Counted from the first letter of the stretch, positions 16,451-25,708 are shown. The stretch: DNA of 64,000 nucleotides from Pedobacter sp. PAMC26386 (GCA_014302835.1 CP060294.1:3373067-3437066); one strand, 5' to 3'. Numbers and translations are program-made. Notes: generated from the letters alone by a model not told the origin.

Positions 16451-17343
16451 TGGAAAGACTCTCTCCTTCTGAGGTCAATAGGAATCTGCTTATTCTTCAT
16501 TCTACAGTTTTTATCTGGGGATTTACAGGCATTCTGGGAGCACTGATTTCAGTGGGCCCGGTAGAAATGGTCTGGTATCGGGTTTTGATTGCCAGTATTA
16601 CCTTACTTATCTATTTTAAAGTTACTAAATTCAGTATCCGGGTAACTAGAACCGAATTTCTTCAATTCTTCTTTACAGGCAGTATCGTGGCCCTTCACTG
16701 GATCCTGTTCTTTCAGGCCATCAAAGTCTCAACGGTTTCTGTAACACTGGTATGCCTCTCCTCTTTTACCTTGTTCACGGCTATCCTTGAGCCTATCATT
16801 AAAAAGACGGCAGTTCAGCTCAGTGATATCTTTATTGGAATAGTGATTATTTTTGGGATTTACCTGATCTTTCACTTTGAATCTAATTATACACAAGGCA
16901 TTATTTTCGGCCTTTCCGCAGCTGTAGCTTCGAGTTTATTCTCCATTATCAACTCTAATTTCGCCCAAAAAAGTGATGCTAAAGTGATCAGTTTTTATGA
17001 GCTTTCCGGTGCTTTTTTCTGGATCACTATCTACCGGTTATTTGACCAGAGCCTGCTTCATGAGAGTTTCAATCTGAGTGTTTCCGATTGGATTTACCTG
17101 CTGATACTGGGTACAGTTTGTACCGCTCTTGCCTACATTGCAGGCGTCTCTGTGATGCGTACATTGTCTGCTTTCCGGGTAGCACTGATCAGTAATCTTG
17201 AACCCGTTTACGGGATCATCCTGGCCTTTCTTTTCTTTGGTCATAAAGAGACCATGTCAGTTGGATTTTACATGGGATCTGCCCTGATTCTAGGTGCAGT
17301 ATTCTTATATCCTATCTATAAAAAACGTCAGATCAGGAGCTAA
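16450..17343 (+). CDS. EamA/DMT-superfamily transporter
   Basis: A 297-aa protein with ten hydrophobic segments in two similar halves, each an EamA repeat: LHSTVFIWGFTGILGALIS in the first, and IIFGLSAAVASSLFSIINSN through YIAGVSVMRTLSAFRVALIS and NLEPVYGIILAFLFFGHKE in the second. Members export or import small metabolites such as amino acids. The substrate is unknown. The start codon overlaps the preceding stop (TAATG), indicating translational coupling in the tgt-lptF/G-eamA operon. Confidence 0.88.
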   Translation: MERLSPSEVNRNLLILHSTVFIWGFTGILGALISVGPVEMVWYRVLIASITLLIYFKVTKFSIRVTRTEFLQFFFTGSIVALHWILFFQAIKVSTVSVTLVCLSSFTLFTAILEPIIKKTAVQLSDIFIGIVIIFGIYLIFHFESNYTQGIIFGLSAAVASSLFSIINSNFAQKSDAKVISFYELSGAFFWITIYRLFDQSLLHESFNLSVSDWIYLLILGTVCTALAYIAGVSVMRTLSAFRVALISNLEPVYGIILAFLFFGHKETMSVGFYMGSALILGAVFLYPIYKKRQIRS

Positions 17344-17675
17344 TTCAGTTCATTTTTCTTCCTTTTATTCCAAGTGTTTTCCAAATAAAAATAGCAATTA
17401 TTTTTCTTCAGACCCCTTTACTTTGAAAGGAATAAGTGTATCTTCAGCACTGCGTAAAAAGTCCATTAAAATATCGGTTTTTTTAAAAACCAATATCAAG
17501 CACTTACAGGGAATAAAAACAATAAAAAACAGCAAATAAAACCAAAAAAATATAAAAATAAAATAACATAAAATACTATATATCAAATATTTAAATACAA
17601 CAACATCATTCAATATGATGCGTAAAATAAATTTACATCCTCCCAGAAAACTAATTATTTTAGCAACACTAAATA
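17344..17675 (+). other. AT-rich intergenic stretch without a recognised gene
   Basis: A 332-bp, strongly AT-rich region between the EamA gene and the 936-aa exported protein. It likely holds the promoter of the latter; TATTTTAG at about 17654-17661 is one base off the -7 consensus. A 71-codon minus-strand frame (17398-17613) is hydrophobic mainly because of A/T composition, and I do not call it. Confidence 0.5.
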
Positions 17676-20486
17676 ATGCAGCATAAAATAAATAATAACA
17701 AACTTATAATCAGTATATTAATATTAATAAGTTCAATCTCAGCAACAGATAAAGCATATGCACAGATTTTCGGAGGAGAACAAAACCCGTTTAGTGTAAA
17801 CTGGAGACAAATTAACACCTCTGGATTCAAAATAATCTACCCTATAGAGCTGGAGTCTGAAGCACAGCGGATGGCCAACAATATCCGCTATATCTTTCCA
17901 AAGGTTGGCCGTAGTCTGAATGTAAAAAAAACAACGATCCCTATTATCTTTCAAAACCAGGGAGTGATTGCAAATGGCTTTGTACAGCTTGGTCCTAAAA
18001 AATCAGAATTCAACACAACACCGCCTCAGTCATTTGACAGCCAGGATTGGCTAAACAACCTTGCGGTTCATGAACTTCGACATGTTGCTCAGTTTGATAA
18101 ACTGACTAACGGAAGAGCTTATCCTTTTCCAGAAGAAGTATACTTTGCGTGGATGGGTGTCAGTATTCCTTTGTGGTTTTTTGAGGGGGATGCAGTGTCC
18201 AATGAGACTTCCCTTACCCATGCCGGACGCGGACGTCAGCCCAGCTGGATTATGCCCTACAGAACAGCCTTACTGCAGGGGAAAAACCTATCCTACAGTA
18301 AAGCCAATTTCGGCTCTCAGAAAGATGTCACACCTGGTTATTATCAGGTCGGTTATCTGCTGGCTTCTCATATCCGTGAGGCTGCCGGAAAATTTGTCTT
18401 CGACAGTGTCCTGACCGATATCAAAAACCATCCGCTTCGCATTTACCCATTTGCTGGAAGTCTCAAAAAATTCAGCGGTAAAACTGGTAAGGGGTGGTAC
18501 GACTATACTGCACAAAAAATCAAAGCAGACTGGGAGAAACAAGCTAAACTAAACCCCGCAACAGACTACCCTGTTTGGAATCAGGAGGCAAAATACGCAA
18601 CAGATTATTCCCTTCCGGTCAAAATACGGGATGGCCGGATTTTAGTACTTAAACAAAGTAAAGCTGCACCTGCCGCTTTTACGCTGATAGACAAAGATAA
18701 AAGAGAGTACAGGTTGCAGGGAATCGGCCAGCAGGAACAGCCTTGGTTCAGTTATGCGAACGATTTGGTAGTCTGGGATGAAATCAGGTTTGATCCCAGG
18801 TTCCAGCAAAGGACTTATAGCGTGATCTGCACCTATAACCTCCAGACTAAAAAAATTAATCAACTGAGCACCAGATCCAGAATCTTCTCCCCTACCCTCT
18901 CTACCGATGGTTCTAAGGTAGTTGCTATTCAAATTGACCTGAGCAATAAAGTGCAGATGATTGTCATGGATGCTATTACTGGTCACATCATCCGGACTTA
19001 TCCGAATCCTGAAAACCTAATCCTGCAAACCCCTGCCTTCAACAGAGATGGATCAATGATCTCCTATATTAGCGTTTCGGAAAAAGGAAAAGCGCTCTGG
19101 ACAGTTGACACAGCGGGTAAAACCGAAAAACTGATCGGTGAAACACAGCAGCAGTTAAGCAGACCAGTATTCATTGGCTCGCACATCGCATTTAACGCGC
19201 ACTACAACGGAATTAACAACATTTACGACATAGATGTCACTTCGAAAAAAATAAGCGCACTGAGCGCCTCAAAATACGGAGCATTTAATCCTTCGGTCAT
19301 TAATGGGACAGACAGCATTTTATTCAACAATTATAATCTGTTTGGCTACGAAGTGGCCAGTACAAAAATAGATGAACAGCAAACCGGCAAAGACAATTTC
19401 GTTTTCTTTGGAGCTGCTGCCGAAAAACAGGAGAACACAGGAAATGTATTTGATCATATTCCCGATAGTAGTTTTACTTCTACGCCTTACCGGAAGCTTG
19501 GTCACCTGATTAACATCCACAGTTTAATCCCGGTAATTGCAGATGAGTACAAAGGAGGTTTACAGTTAAGGTCAAATAATCTTCTGAATACTTTTGATGC
19601 TTATGCTGGCGTAAACTACCAGCGTGACCTTGGGAGATTCGAATACAATGCAGGCGCCAGTTTCAAAAGTTTTTATCCGGTCTTCAATGTCACTTACAGT
19701 AACAGGCCGCGCAGAACTTTTTATGCAAGTAGTCAGGGAGTCAAACAAGGAGACTGGAGAGAAAATTATGTCAAGCTTCAGGCAGTGGTTCCTATCAGTC
19801 TGAGTGCTCAGAACAATAATTACAACTTTTCCATTAATGCAGGAACAAGTTATACGAAAAGATACGATGCGGAAAATATGCCTGCCAATTTTGTTACTGC
19901 TATCAAATTTCCTTTGGAAACTGGATTTACCTTTACGCATACCACTCGCACTGCAGAAAGAGACATTGCTCCTAAATGGGCACAGGTCTTGAAGTTCAAT
20001 TATTTCAGCCAGCCTTTTGATCCGCAGCTTAGTGGCGATTTATTCGCTGCCGCGGGTTTCTTCTACTTTCCCGGACTGGCAAAAAACCACAGTTTCCTTG
20101 CTAATTTTAATTTTCAGGAGGCAACAGGAATCCGTACTTATGACAACGAGATCAATACGGTTTACGGATACAACAATATTCTGGCGAAAAGCAAGCTTAA
20201 AAACACTTTACTCCTGAATTACCGCTTCCCTATTTTTTACCCCGACGCAGAGATCGGCCCGCTGGCTTATATCAGAAATATCAGGGGCGGTGTCTTTTGT
20301 CATTATGAGAATCTGGGTTCAGACAGCAATATTTCACAGCCCAAAACCTACGGATTTGAACTCCACGGGAACATGAACCTGCTTCGCTATCAGCCAAACG
20401 TTGATTTAGGTACAAGATTTGTGTTTGTAAACAAGGAATATCATCATAATCCTATCTTTGAATTAATTGTTAACTATACTTTCTAA
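17676..20486 (+). CDS. exported HEXXH peptidase-like protein with beta-propeller and C-terminal barrel
   Basis: A 936-aa protein with a signal peptide (1-29, cleavage after AYA). Residues about 40-260 resemble a gluzincin of the peptidase MA type: HELRH (132-136) gives the two zinc histidines and catalytic Glu, and WFFEGDA (E170) is a candidate third ligand. Residues about 310-560 show repeats of the TolB/WD40-like propeller kind (SPTLSTDGSKVVAIQI, PAFNRDGSMISYISV). From about 600 onward alternating beta-strands end in ELIVNYTF with a terminal Phe, typical of an outer-membrane barrel. It is probably surface- or periplasm-facing and outer-membrane-inserted; the substrate is unknown. lapA follows after 4 bp. 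Confidence 0.75.
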   Translation: MQHKINNNKLIISILILISSISATDKAYAQIFGGEQNPFSVNWRQINTSGFKIIYPIELESEAQRMANNIRYIFPKVGRSLNVKKTTIPIIFQNQGVIANGFVQLGPKKSEFNTTPPQSFDSQDWLNNLAVHELRHVAQFDKLTNGRAYPFPEEVYFAWMGVSIPLWFFEGDAVSNETSLTHAGRGRQPSWIMPYRTALLQGKNLSYSKANFGSQKDVTPGYYQVGYLLASHIREAAGKFVFDSVLTDIKNHPLRIYPFAGSLKKFSGKTGKGWYDYTAQKIKADWEKQAKLNPATDYPVWNQEAKYATDYSLPVKIRDGRILVLKQSKAAPAAFTLIDKDKREYRLQGIGQQEQPWFSYANDLVVWDEIRFDPRFQQRTYSVICTYNLQTKKINQLSTRSRIFSPTLSTDGSKVVAIQIDLSNKVQMIVMDAITGHIIRTYPNPENLILQTPAFNRDGSMISYISVSEKGKALWTVDTAGKTEKLIGETQQQLSRPVFIGSHIAFNAHYNGINNIYDIDVTSKKISALSASKYGAFNPSVINGTDSILFNNYNLFGYEVASTKIDEQQTGKDNFVFFGAAAEKQENTGNVFDHIPDSSFTSTPYRKLGHLINIHSLIPVIADEYKGGLQLRSNNLLNTFDAYAGVNYQRDLGRFEYNAGASFKSFYPVFNVTYSNRPRRTFYASSQGVKQGDWRENYVKLQAVVPISLSAQNNNYNFSINAGTSYTKRYDAENMPANFVTAIKFPLETGFTFTHTTRTAERDIAPKWAQVLKFNYFSQPFDPQLSGDLFAAAGFFYFPGLAKNHSFLANFNFQEATGIRTYDNEINTVYGYNNILAKSKLKNTLLLNYRFPIFYPDAEIGPLAYIRNIRGGVFCHYENLGSDSNISQPKTYGFELHGNMNLLRYQPNVDLGTRFVFVNKEYHHNPIFELIVNYTF

Positions 20487-20490
20487 GCTC

Positions 20491-20781
20491 ATGCGTACTA
20501 AAACCATCCTGATTATTATTCTCACTGTATTAATCACCATTTTTCTGATGATGAATACAGACGCAGTTCAATTCGATTTTATATTCGTTAAAAAGGACAT
20601 TTCCAAATTACTGGTCGTAGGAATATGCACTTTTACTGGTTTCCTGCTAGGTTACTGGGCAGGCCGTCCAAGAACTGTCATCAGTACTTACGACAGAAAC
20701 GAAGATGAAATCCTTCCAATAACTCCGCCTCCTTCAACCAAAGATACATTGAGTGACGAAGACAGAGATTATATCAGCTAA
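20491..20781 (+). CDS. LapA-domain (DUF1049) small membrane protein
   Basis: A 96-aa protein with two TM segments (about 5-21 and 39-60) and a charged cytosolic tail. MMNTDAVQFDFIFVKKDIS between the helices and FTGFLLGYWAGRP after them match the LapA/DUF1049 pattern, whose E. coli member takes part in LPS assembly control with LapB. ATG 20491 (MRTKT) was chosen over an in-frame ATG that overlaps the upstream gene. Its stop codon overlaps the convergent PqqB-like gene by 4 bp. Confidence 0.75.
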   Translation: MRTKTILIIILTVLITIFLMMNTDAVQFDFIFVKKDISKLLVVGICTFTGFLLGYWAGRPRTVISTYDRNEDEILPITPPPSTKDTLSDEDRDYIS

Positions 20782-21737
20782 AGCTCGAATACATCATCAA
20801 ACCGGGCAATATGGAATCCATTTTTAAGGACAATTTTCGTTTGCCCGCTTTCTGGATTCAGCAGCGGATTAGTATGGTTCAGGTGAATAAAATAAATCTT
20901 ATCTTTCTGTTGTTTTGAAAGTTGCTTAAATAACGTCATACTTTCCACGACCAAAGGATGTGGAATCTCAGTAAGTGGTCTGTTATTCATTTCAGCAGCG
21001 TCGTAAAAAGTTGCATCAATAAAAGCATAATCCACTTTACCTATCTCATCAATTATATTTTTATTCCATTTAGACCATTTGTCTATGTCAGGAATAAATA
21101 ATGCTTTTTTATGTGGTCCTTCAATCAGGTAACCAACTGTTTCAGAGAACTCATCACGATGCGGAACCTTGAATGCCGTCACTTTGATATTGGATGAAAG
21201 AACATTTACCTTTTGGTCCTGAATTGGCCTGATGCTGATATTTTTGAGACTTACCAATTGACTCCATGGCCCATTTTGCTCCAAAAAAGACTTCATTTTC
21301 GGCATGGCATAAACCGGCACTTGCTTAGCGTTGAGTGCTTCTCTGCCCAGATACATTAAACCTGCATAATGCCCGATATGTGCATGTGTAATAAAAATAC
21401 CGTCTGGGACTTCCTTAGTGCTAAATTCAGATTGCTTTTTCAGGTTTTTAATTTGAAAAGGAAGATCTGGTGTCGCATCAAATAACCAATTCAATTTATT
21501 CTCAGGATCAATGACGCCTAAAGAAGAAACCATCAGGGTTGGGTCCGGGTGTTCAAACAAATCTTTACAACATGCTTTAGTACAACCTATATGCGGTGCC
21601 CCTCCGTCCTGAACATTGCCTAATACAATTATGGATGGAACAACAATTTTTAATTTAGGTTGTGTATGAATTATTGACTGTGCTTTTACATTGGCAAAAA
21701 ACAAAGACAAGAACAGTATAATTGATGGTATTCTCAT
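20778..21737 (-). CDS. exported PqqB-like metallo-beta-lactamase-fold hydrolase
   Basis: A 319-aa protein with an N-terminal signal peptide (MRIPSIILFLSLFFANVKAQ), so it acts in the periplasm. The start of the mature part, IIVLGNVQDGGAPHIGC (C52) with the CC pair C56/C57, resembles PqqB, a metallo-beta-lactamase-fold protein that hydroxylates tyrosine in a PQQ precursor. The metal motif reads THAHIGHYAGL (H118, H120, H123), with Gly where many family members have Asp. PHRDEFSETVGYLIEG and HLNHTNPLL supply other conserved His. No other pqq genes are nearby, so a role outside PQQ synthesis is likely. Confidence 0.75.
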   Translation of the reverse strand: MRIPSIILFLSLFFANVKAQSIIHTQPKLKIVVPSIIVLGNVQDGGAPHIGCTKACCKDLFEHPDPTLMVSSLGVIDPENKLNWLFDATPDLPFQIKNLKKQSEFSTKEVPDGIFITHAHIGHYAGLMYLGREALNAKQVPVYAMPKMKSFLEQNGPWSQLVSLKNISIRPIQDQKVNVLSSNIKVTAFKVPHRDEFSETVGYLIEGPHKKALFIPDIDKWSKWNKNIIDEIGKVDYAFIDATFYDAAEMNNRPLTEIPHPLVVESMTLFKQLSKQQKDKIYFIHLNHTNPLLNPESGQTKIVLKNGFHIARFDDVFEL

Positions 21738-21774
21738 AAAAAAATAGTTATCACTCAGTGGATATATTTAAAAG

Positions 21775-21782
21775 CAAAATTA
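21775..21782 (-). promoter_or_regulatory. -7 element of the PqqB-like gene
   Basis: TAATTTTG on the minus strand matches TAnnTTTG, 37 bp before the start, just after the metZ terminator. Confidence 0.5.
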
Positions 21783-21794
21783 AGCCCGCTTTAA

Positions 21795-21823
21795 CAAAAA
21801 AGGGCGCCCTTTTGAACACCCTT
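21795..21823 (-). terminator. rho-independent terminator of metZ
   Basis: CACCCTT (21817-21823) pairs with AAGGGCG (21800-21806) with one wobble; a T-run follows on the minus strand. An AAAAGGGC/GCCCTTTT palindrome offers an alternative fold. Confidence 0.7.
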
Positions 21824-21845
21824 ATAAATAACTAGTCTGAGCTGA

Positions 21846-23012
21846 TTAAGCTAAAGCCTGCTCAATATCAGCTATAATATCATTAATATGCTCCAGTCCG
21901 ATAGAAAGACGGACAGTCCCTTGCTCAATACCAACCTGCAATCTTTCTTCTTCAGTCAGTTTAGCGTGGGTGCTTGTAGCCGGATGCGTCGCAATAGAAC
22001 GGGTATCACCAAGATTCGCCGAAATAGAAAACATTTTCAGTTTATCCATAAAACTACCTGCTGCTTTTACTCCGCCATCCACAATCAAAGTCACGATACC
22101 ACCGCCAAGCTTCATTTGTTTCTTCGCAATGTCATATTGTGGGTGAGAAGGTAAAAACGGATATCTTACTTGTTTCACTTTAGGATGTGCTTCTAAAAAC
22201 TCCGCAACTTTCAAAGCGCTTTCACAGTGTCTGTCCATACGAACAGCTAATGTTTCTAAACTTTTAGAAAGGATCCATGCGTTAAATGGGGACATTGCTG
22301 GTCCGCTATGTCTTGCAAAACCTTCAATTTGTCTGATCAGTTTGTCTGATCCTAAAATTACGCCACCCAAAGTACGTCCCTGGCCATCGATAAATTTCGT
22401 AGCAGAATGTATCGAGATATCAGCACCATATTTTAGTGGCTGCTGTAAATAAGGAGTAGCAAAACAGTTATCAACTACCAGTAAAATATTATGTTTTTTT
22501 GCCAGTTGTCCTATCCATTCCAGATCAATAATATCAATTCCGGGATTAGATGGTGTCTCCACAAAAATCATCTTTGTATTTGGCTGAATACCGTTCTCCC
22601 ACTGTTCTTTTTTATCCAGATCAGCATAGGTATAAGAAATATTCCATTTAGGAAAGATTCCATTCAGCAATTGATGTGATGATCCAAAAACAGAACGACT
22701 TGACAAGATATGATCTCCTGCTCCTAGAAACGTAGCGAAAGTGGTAAAAATCGCTGCCATACCTGTAGCGGTTACCCAACCTGTCTCTGCACCTTCCAGT
22801 GCTGCCATCTTTTCAATCAGCTCTGAAGTATTTGGATTTGCATAACGGCTGTATACATTTCCTTCTTTTTCATTGGCAAACAAGGCCCGCATTTCTTCAG
22901 AATCGTCAAACTTATAACTAGAAGTCAGGTATAGTGGTACTGAGTGTTCTTTATACTGACTGCGTTCCGCTTGCAAACGGATGGCCAGGGTTTCAAAATT
23001 ATCTTCTTGCAT
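21846..23012 (-). CDS. metZ: O-succinylhomoserine sulfhydrylase-type PLP enzyme (MetZ-like)
   Basis: A 388-aa Cys/Met-metabolism PLP enzyme of fold type I. Motifs: the substrate/PLP-neighbour tyrosine in YSRYANPNT (54-62), ATGMAAI (82-88), FVETPSNPGIDI, VVDNCFATPYLQQPL, and the PLP lysine K206 in IHSATKFIDGQGRTLGG. The DGQGR segment after the lysine favours O-succinyl- or O-acetylhomoserine sulfhydrylase (homocysteine synthesis) over cystathionine gamma-lyase, but substrate choice in this family needs assay. It is third in an ispE-osmC-metZ cluster, 4 bp after osmC. Confidence 0.87.
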   Translation of the reverse strand: MQEDNFETLAIRLQAERSQYKEHSVPLYLTSSYKFDDSEEMRALFANEKEGNVYSRYANPNTSELIEKMAALEGAETGWVTATGMAAIFTTFATFLGAGDHILSSRSVFGSSHQLLNGIFPKWNISYTYADLDKKEQWENGIQPNTKMIFVETPSNPGIDIIDLEWIGQLAKKHNILLVVDNCFATPYLQQPLKYGADISIHSATKFIDGQGRTLGGVILGSDKLIRQIEGFARHSGPAMSPFNAWILSKSLETLAVRMDRHCESALKVAEFLEAHPKVKQVRYPFLPSHPQYDIAKKQMKLGGGIVTLIVDGGVKAAGSFMDKLKMFSISANLGDTRSIATHPATSTHAKLTEEERLQVGIEQGTVRLSIGLEHINDIIADIEQALA

Positions 23013-23016
23013 GGTA

Positions 23017-23433
23017 TTAATTATGGATAGTGTAGGAAAATTTGATGGTTGCTGAACGGCCTAAAATATTTGAAACTGAACAATATTTTTCAAAGGTTAA
23101 CGCCAGGGCTCTTTCTACCTTCTGTTCATTCAGGCTTCCGTAAAGATTAAAATGGATATCGATTACATCGAATATCGGAGGAACTTCTTCATCCTTACGT
23201 GTTGCATTGATTTTAATTTTAATATCGTCTAATGGTTCCTTCTGCTTGGTCAATACATTGACTACATCAATCCCACTGCATCCGCCTAAGCCAACCAGCA
23301 GCATTTCCATTGGTCTAAAACCTTTACCTTCCCCGCCTATCTTTGGGTTTGCGTCAAGTTCGACTGTTTTTCCTCCCGAATTTTCGGCTTCAAAATTGAA
23401 TTTTCCACTCTTACGTATTAAGTTGATTTCCAT
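23017..23433 (-). CDS. OsmC/Ohr-family protein
   Basis: A 138-aa cytosolic protein of the OsmC fold, whose members reduce organic hydroperoxides with a Cys pair. Both Cys are present: in LLVGLGGCSGIDV and in FEKYCSVSNIL. The SGKFNFEAENSGG and GFRPMEMLLVGLGG segments are typical of the YhfA-like branch. It lies between ispE (6 bp upstream) and metZ (4 bp downstream), so it is probably translated from the same mRNA. The physiological peroxide or thiol partner is unknown. Confidence 0.88.
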   Translation of the reverse strand: MEINLIRKSGKFNFEAENSGGKTVELDANPKIGGEGKGFRPMEMLLVGLGGCSGIDVVNVLTKQKEPLDDIKIKINATRKDEEVPPIFDVIDIHFNLYGSLNEQKVERALALTFEKYCSVSNILGRSATIKFSYTIHN

Positions 23434-23439
23434 TGCTAG

Positions 23440-24243
23440 CTAAATATTGTAAAATACTTTGTTTTCTTTTTCTAGTTGCGGTAAAGTTACTGCAGCCTCA
23501 AATATCGCAAATACACTTGAACCACTACCACTCATTAACGCAAATGTAGCACCCGCATGATAAAGCTGCTCTTTTATTTGAGAAATTTCAGGATATTTTG
23601 AAAAAACAGGTTCTTCAAAATCATTTCTCAGTGAATTTCTCCACTCGCTTACAGGGAGTTTGATCAGTTCTTTTAATCCGGTTTCTGGAAAAGCGGGCTC
23701 CAGAGAGCCATATGCTGTTGCCGTAGAAACATGTAGAGGAGGTTTGACAAGAACCATGAAGTATTTGGATAAGTCTAAATTTAAAGATGAAAACTGATCT
23801 CCTTTTCCCATTGCAAATACAGGTTCATTTCTGATAAAGAAAGCGCAGTCTGCACCTAAAATCCTTGCATAATCTTCCATTGCTTCTATTGTTAATCCCA
23901 ATTTGAATTTAGTATTCAGCAATTTAATCAGAAATGCGCCATCAGCAGATCCACCACCCAAACCTGCGCCAACAGGAATATGTTTTAAAAGCGTAATTTG
24001 CTGAGCCGGTATTTTGAAGTCCTGCTGAATTAATCTGAATGCTTTCAAACAGATATTATCAGTCATTTCTCCGGGAATAACTATCCCCCTGATCTGACAC
24101 GAAGTTTCTGCAGCATCAGTAATTTCTAATGTATCATATAACTTTACCGGGTAAAAGACTGTTTCCAGATTATGATATCCGTCAGTTCTTTTCTCCAGAA
24201 CATTTAAGCCAAGATTGATTTTGGCATTGGCGAATGCGAGCAT
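23440..24243 (-). CDS. ispE: 4-diphosphocytidyl-2-C-methyl-D-erythritol kinase (IspE)
   Basis: A 267-aa GHMP kinase that phosphorylates CDP-ME in the MEP pathway to isoprenoids. Motif 1 is FANAKINLGLNVLEKR (Lys8 region), the glycine-rich ATP loop is PVGAGLGGGSADGAFL (about 90-105), and motif 3 is ALMSGSGSSVFAIF near the C-terminus. I chose the ATG at 24241-24243 because the family starts directly before the FANAKINLGL motif; the longer form adds nine residues without similarity. It leads the ispE-osmC-metZ cluster and is divergent from thyA. Confidence 0.95.
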   Translation of the reverse strand: MLAFANAKINLGLNVLEKRTDGYHNLETVFYPVKLYDTLEITDAAETSCQIRGIVIPGEMTDNICLKAFRLIQQDFKIPAQQITLLKHIPVGAGLGGGSADGAFLIKLLNTKFKLGLTIEAMEDYARILGADCAFFIRNEPVFAMGKGDQFSSLNLDLSKYFMVLVKPPLHVSTATAYGSLEPAFPETGLKELIKLPVSEWRNSLRNDFEEPVFSKYPEISQIKEQLYHAGATFALMSGSGSSVFAIFEAAVTLPQLEKENKVFYNI

Positions 24244-24269
24244 TGTCGTGTTTTTAAAGGTATGGAGCA

Positions 24270-24277
24270 CAAACTTA
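24270..24277 (-). promoter_or_regulatory. -7 element of the ispE cluster
   Basis: TAAGTTTG on the minus strand matches TAnnTTTG, 26 bp before the chosen ATG, and argues for the shorter IspE. Confidence 0.5.
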
Positions 24278-24335
24278 CAAAAGGAAGGAATATTCTGCTC
24301 TATTATATTCGTCTATTTTTTAATATAATTTGTTT

Positions 24336-24343
24336 TAGTTTTG
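24336..24343 (+). promoter_or_regulatory. -7 element of thyA-folA
   Basis: TAGTTTTG matches TAnnTTTG, 26 bp before the thyA ATG. Confidence 0.55.
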
Positions 24344-24369
24344 TACTTTAAGCGAAATTATCCTCCAAC

Positions 24370-25164
24370 ATGAAACAATATCTGGACTTAATGCAATACG
24401 TGCTGGACCATGGAGCACAGAAACACGACCGGACGGGAACAGGGACCATCAGTACATTTGGCTATCAGATGCGTTTTAACCTTCAGGAAGGGTTTCCTAT
24501 GGTAACCACAAAAAAACTACACCTTAAATCAATCATCCATGAGCTTATCTGGTTTTTGACCGGTGACACTAACATCAAATATCTGAAAGACAATAATGTC
24601 AGGATATGGGATGAATGGGCAGACGAAAATGGCGACTTAGGACCGGTTTATGGCTCACAATGGCGGTCATGGCCAACGCCCGACGGCAGACTAATCGACC
24701 AGATCAGCAATATCATCAACACGATCAAAACTAATCCGGATTCAAGAAGGATTATTGTTTCTGCGTGGAATGTGGCTGATATCGATCAAATGGCTCTTCC
24801 CCCATGTCATGCGCTCTTTCAGTTTTATGTCGCCGATGGCAAACTAAGCTGTCAGCTCTATCAACGCAGTGCTGATATATTTTTAGGCGTACCTTTTAAT
24901 ATAGCTTCTTATGCGCTGTTAACAATGATGGTAGCACAGGTATGTAATCTTAAATATGGCGAATTCATCCATACCCTGGGTGATGCACATTTATATAACA
25001 ACCATATTGAACAGGCAAAACTGCAATTAAGCAGGGACACCAAAACTTTACCTGTCATGGAAATTAATCCCGAAGTAAAAGACATTTTCAGTTTCAAATT
25101 TGAAGACTTCAACCTGAAAAACTACGAACCACATCCGCACATTAAAGGAATTGTTGCCGTATGA
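24370..25164 (+). CDS. thyA: thymidylate synthase ThyA
   Basis: A 264-aa enzyme, the exact size of E. coli ThyA, that methylates dUMP to dTMP using methylene-tetrahydrofolate, giving dihydrofolate. Catalytic C146 lies in [12 protein letters not shown]; the phosphate-binding RTGTGT (21-26) and [11 protein letters not shown] (124-134) segments and the C-terminal [11 protein letters not shown] are intact. Its last four bases overlap folA, whose product recycles the dihydrofolate made here, so coupled translation makes functional sense. Confidence 0.98.
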   Translation: MKQYLDLMQYVLDHGAQKHDRTGTGTISTFGYQMRFNLQEGFPMVTTKKLHLKSIIHELIWFLTGDTNIKYLKDNNVRIWDEWADENGDLGPVYGSQWRSWPTPDGRLIDQISNIINTIKTNPDSRRIIVSAWNVADIDQMALPPCHALFQFYVADGKLSCQLYQRSADIFLGVPFNIASYALLTMMVAQVCNLKYGEFIHTLGDAHLYNNHIEQAKLQLSRDTKTLPVMEINPEVKDIFSFKFEDFNLKNYEPHPHIKGIVAV

Positions 25165-25646
25165 TCGTCTCTATCATTGTTGCCATTGCTGAAAATAATG
25201 GAATAGGAAAAGATAATCAGTTATTATGGCATCTTCCTGCTGATCTCAAACACTTCAAAAACACAACTAGTGGCCATACAGTGATCATGGGTCGCAAAAC
25301 ATTCGATTCTGTGGGAAAACCACTTCCCAACCGGCGTAATATTATAATTACAAGGAAAGCAACACTGGAAATACCGGGTGTTGACGTAGTGAACACACTG
25401 GATGCAGCAATTGCACTCTGTGATCAGAATGAAGAAGTGTTTATTGTAGGCGGCGCGGAAATCTATAAACTGGCGATGGACATTGCAGATAAAATATATC
25501 TGACGGTTGTTAAGGGCACTTTTGACGCGGATACTTTTTTCCCGGCTATAGACCCTGATACATGGAAAGAGGAAAGCAGCAACAGCTATGAGCCGGACGA
25601 AAAAAACCTCATTGGTTATACAATTTCAACCCTTGTTCGTAAATAG
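25161..25646 (+). CDS. folA: dihydrofolate reductase FolA
   Basis: A 161-aa NADPH-dependent enzyme that reduces dihydrofolate to tetrahydrofolate. The N-terminus [28 protein letters not shown] (in parts) carries the Trp-loop and substrate Asp; [22 protein letters not shown] and [16 protein letters not shown] are the cofactor regions. It overlaps thyA by 4 bp (ATGA). The active site looks complete. Trimethoprim sensitivity cannot be judged by eye. Confidence 0.97.
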   Translation: MIVSIIVAIAENNGIGKDNQLLWHLPADLKHFKNTTSGHTVIMGRKTFDSVGKPLPNRRNIIITRKATLEIPGVDVVNTLDAAIALCDQNEEVFIVGGAEIYKLAMDIADKIYLTVVKGTFDADTFFPAIDPDTWKEESSNSYEPDEKNLIGYTISTLVRK

Positions 25647-25700
25647 TTCCAAATCCTCAATAAATATTATATAAGGCTGACTATTAATTAAAAAATTAAT

Positions 25701-25708
25701 TAGATTTG
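25701..25708 (+). promoter_or_regulatory. -7 element of secDF
   Basis: TAGATTTG matches TAnnTTTG, 50 bp before the secDF ATG. Confidence 0.5.

Noticed and set aside
17398-17613. 71-codon minus-strand frame with a hydrophobic product
   Set aside because: It lies in a highly A/T-biased intergenic stretch, and Phe/Ile/Leu/Tyr runs are expected from that composition. No recognisable family, and no promoter element was seen.
18145-18414. Out-of-frame open frames inside the large exported protein gene
   Set aside because: They are shadows of the 936-codon frame, with no family resemblance and no spacing consistent with an operon.
24244-24270. Nine-residue longer IspE start
   Set aside because: The extension overlaps the -7 element at 24270 and precedes the conserved family start.
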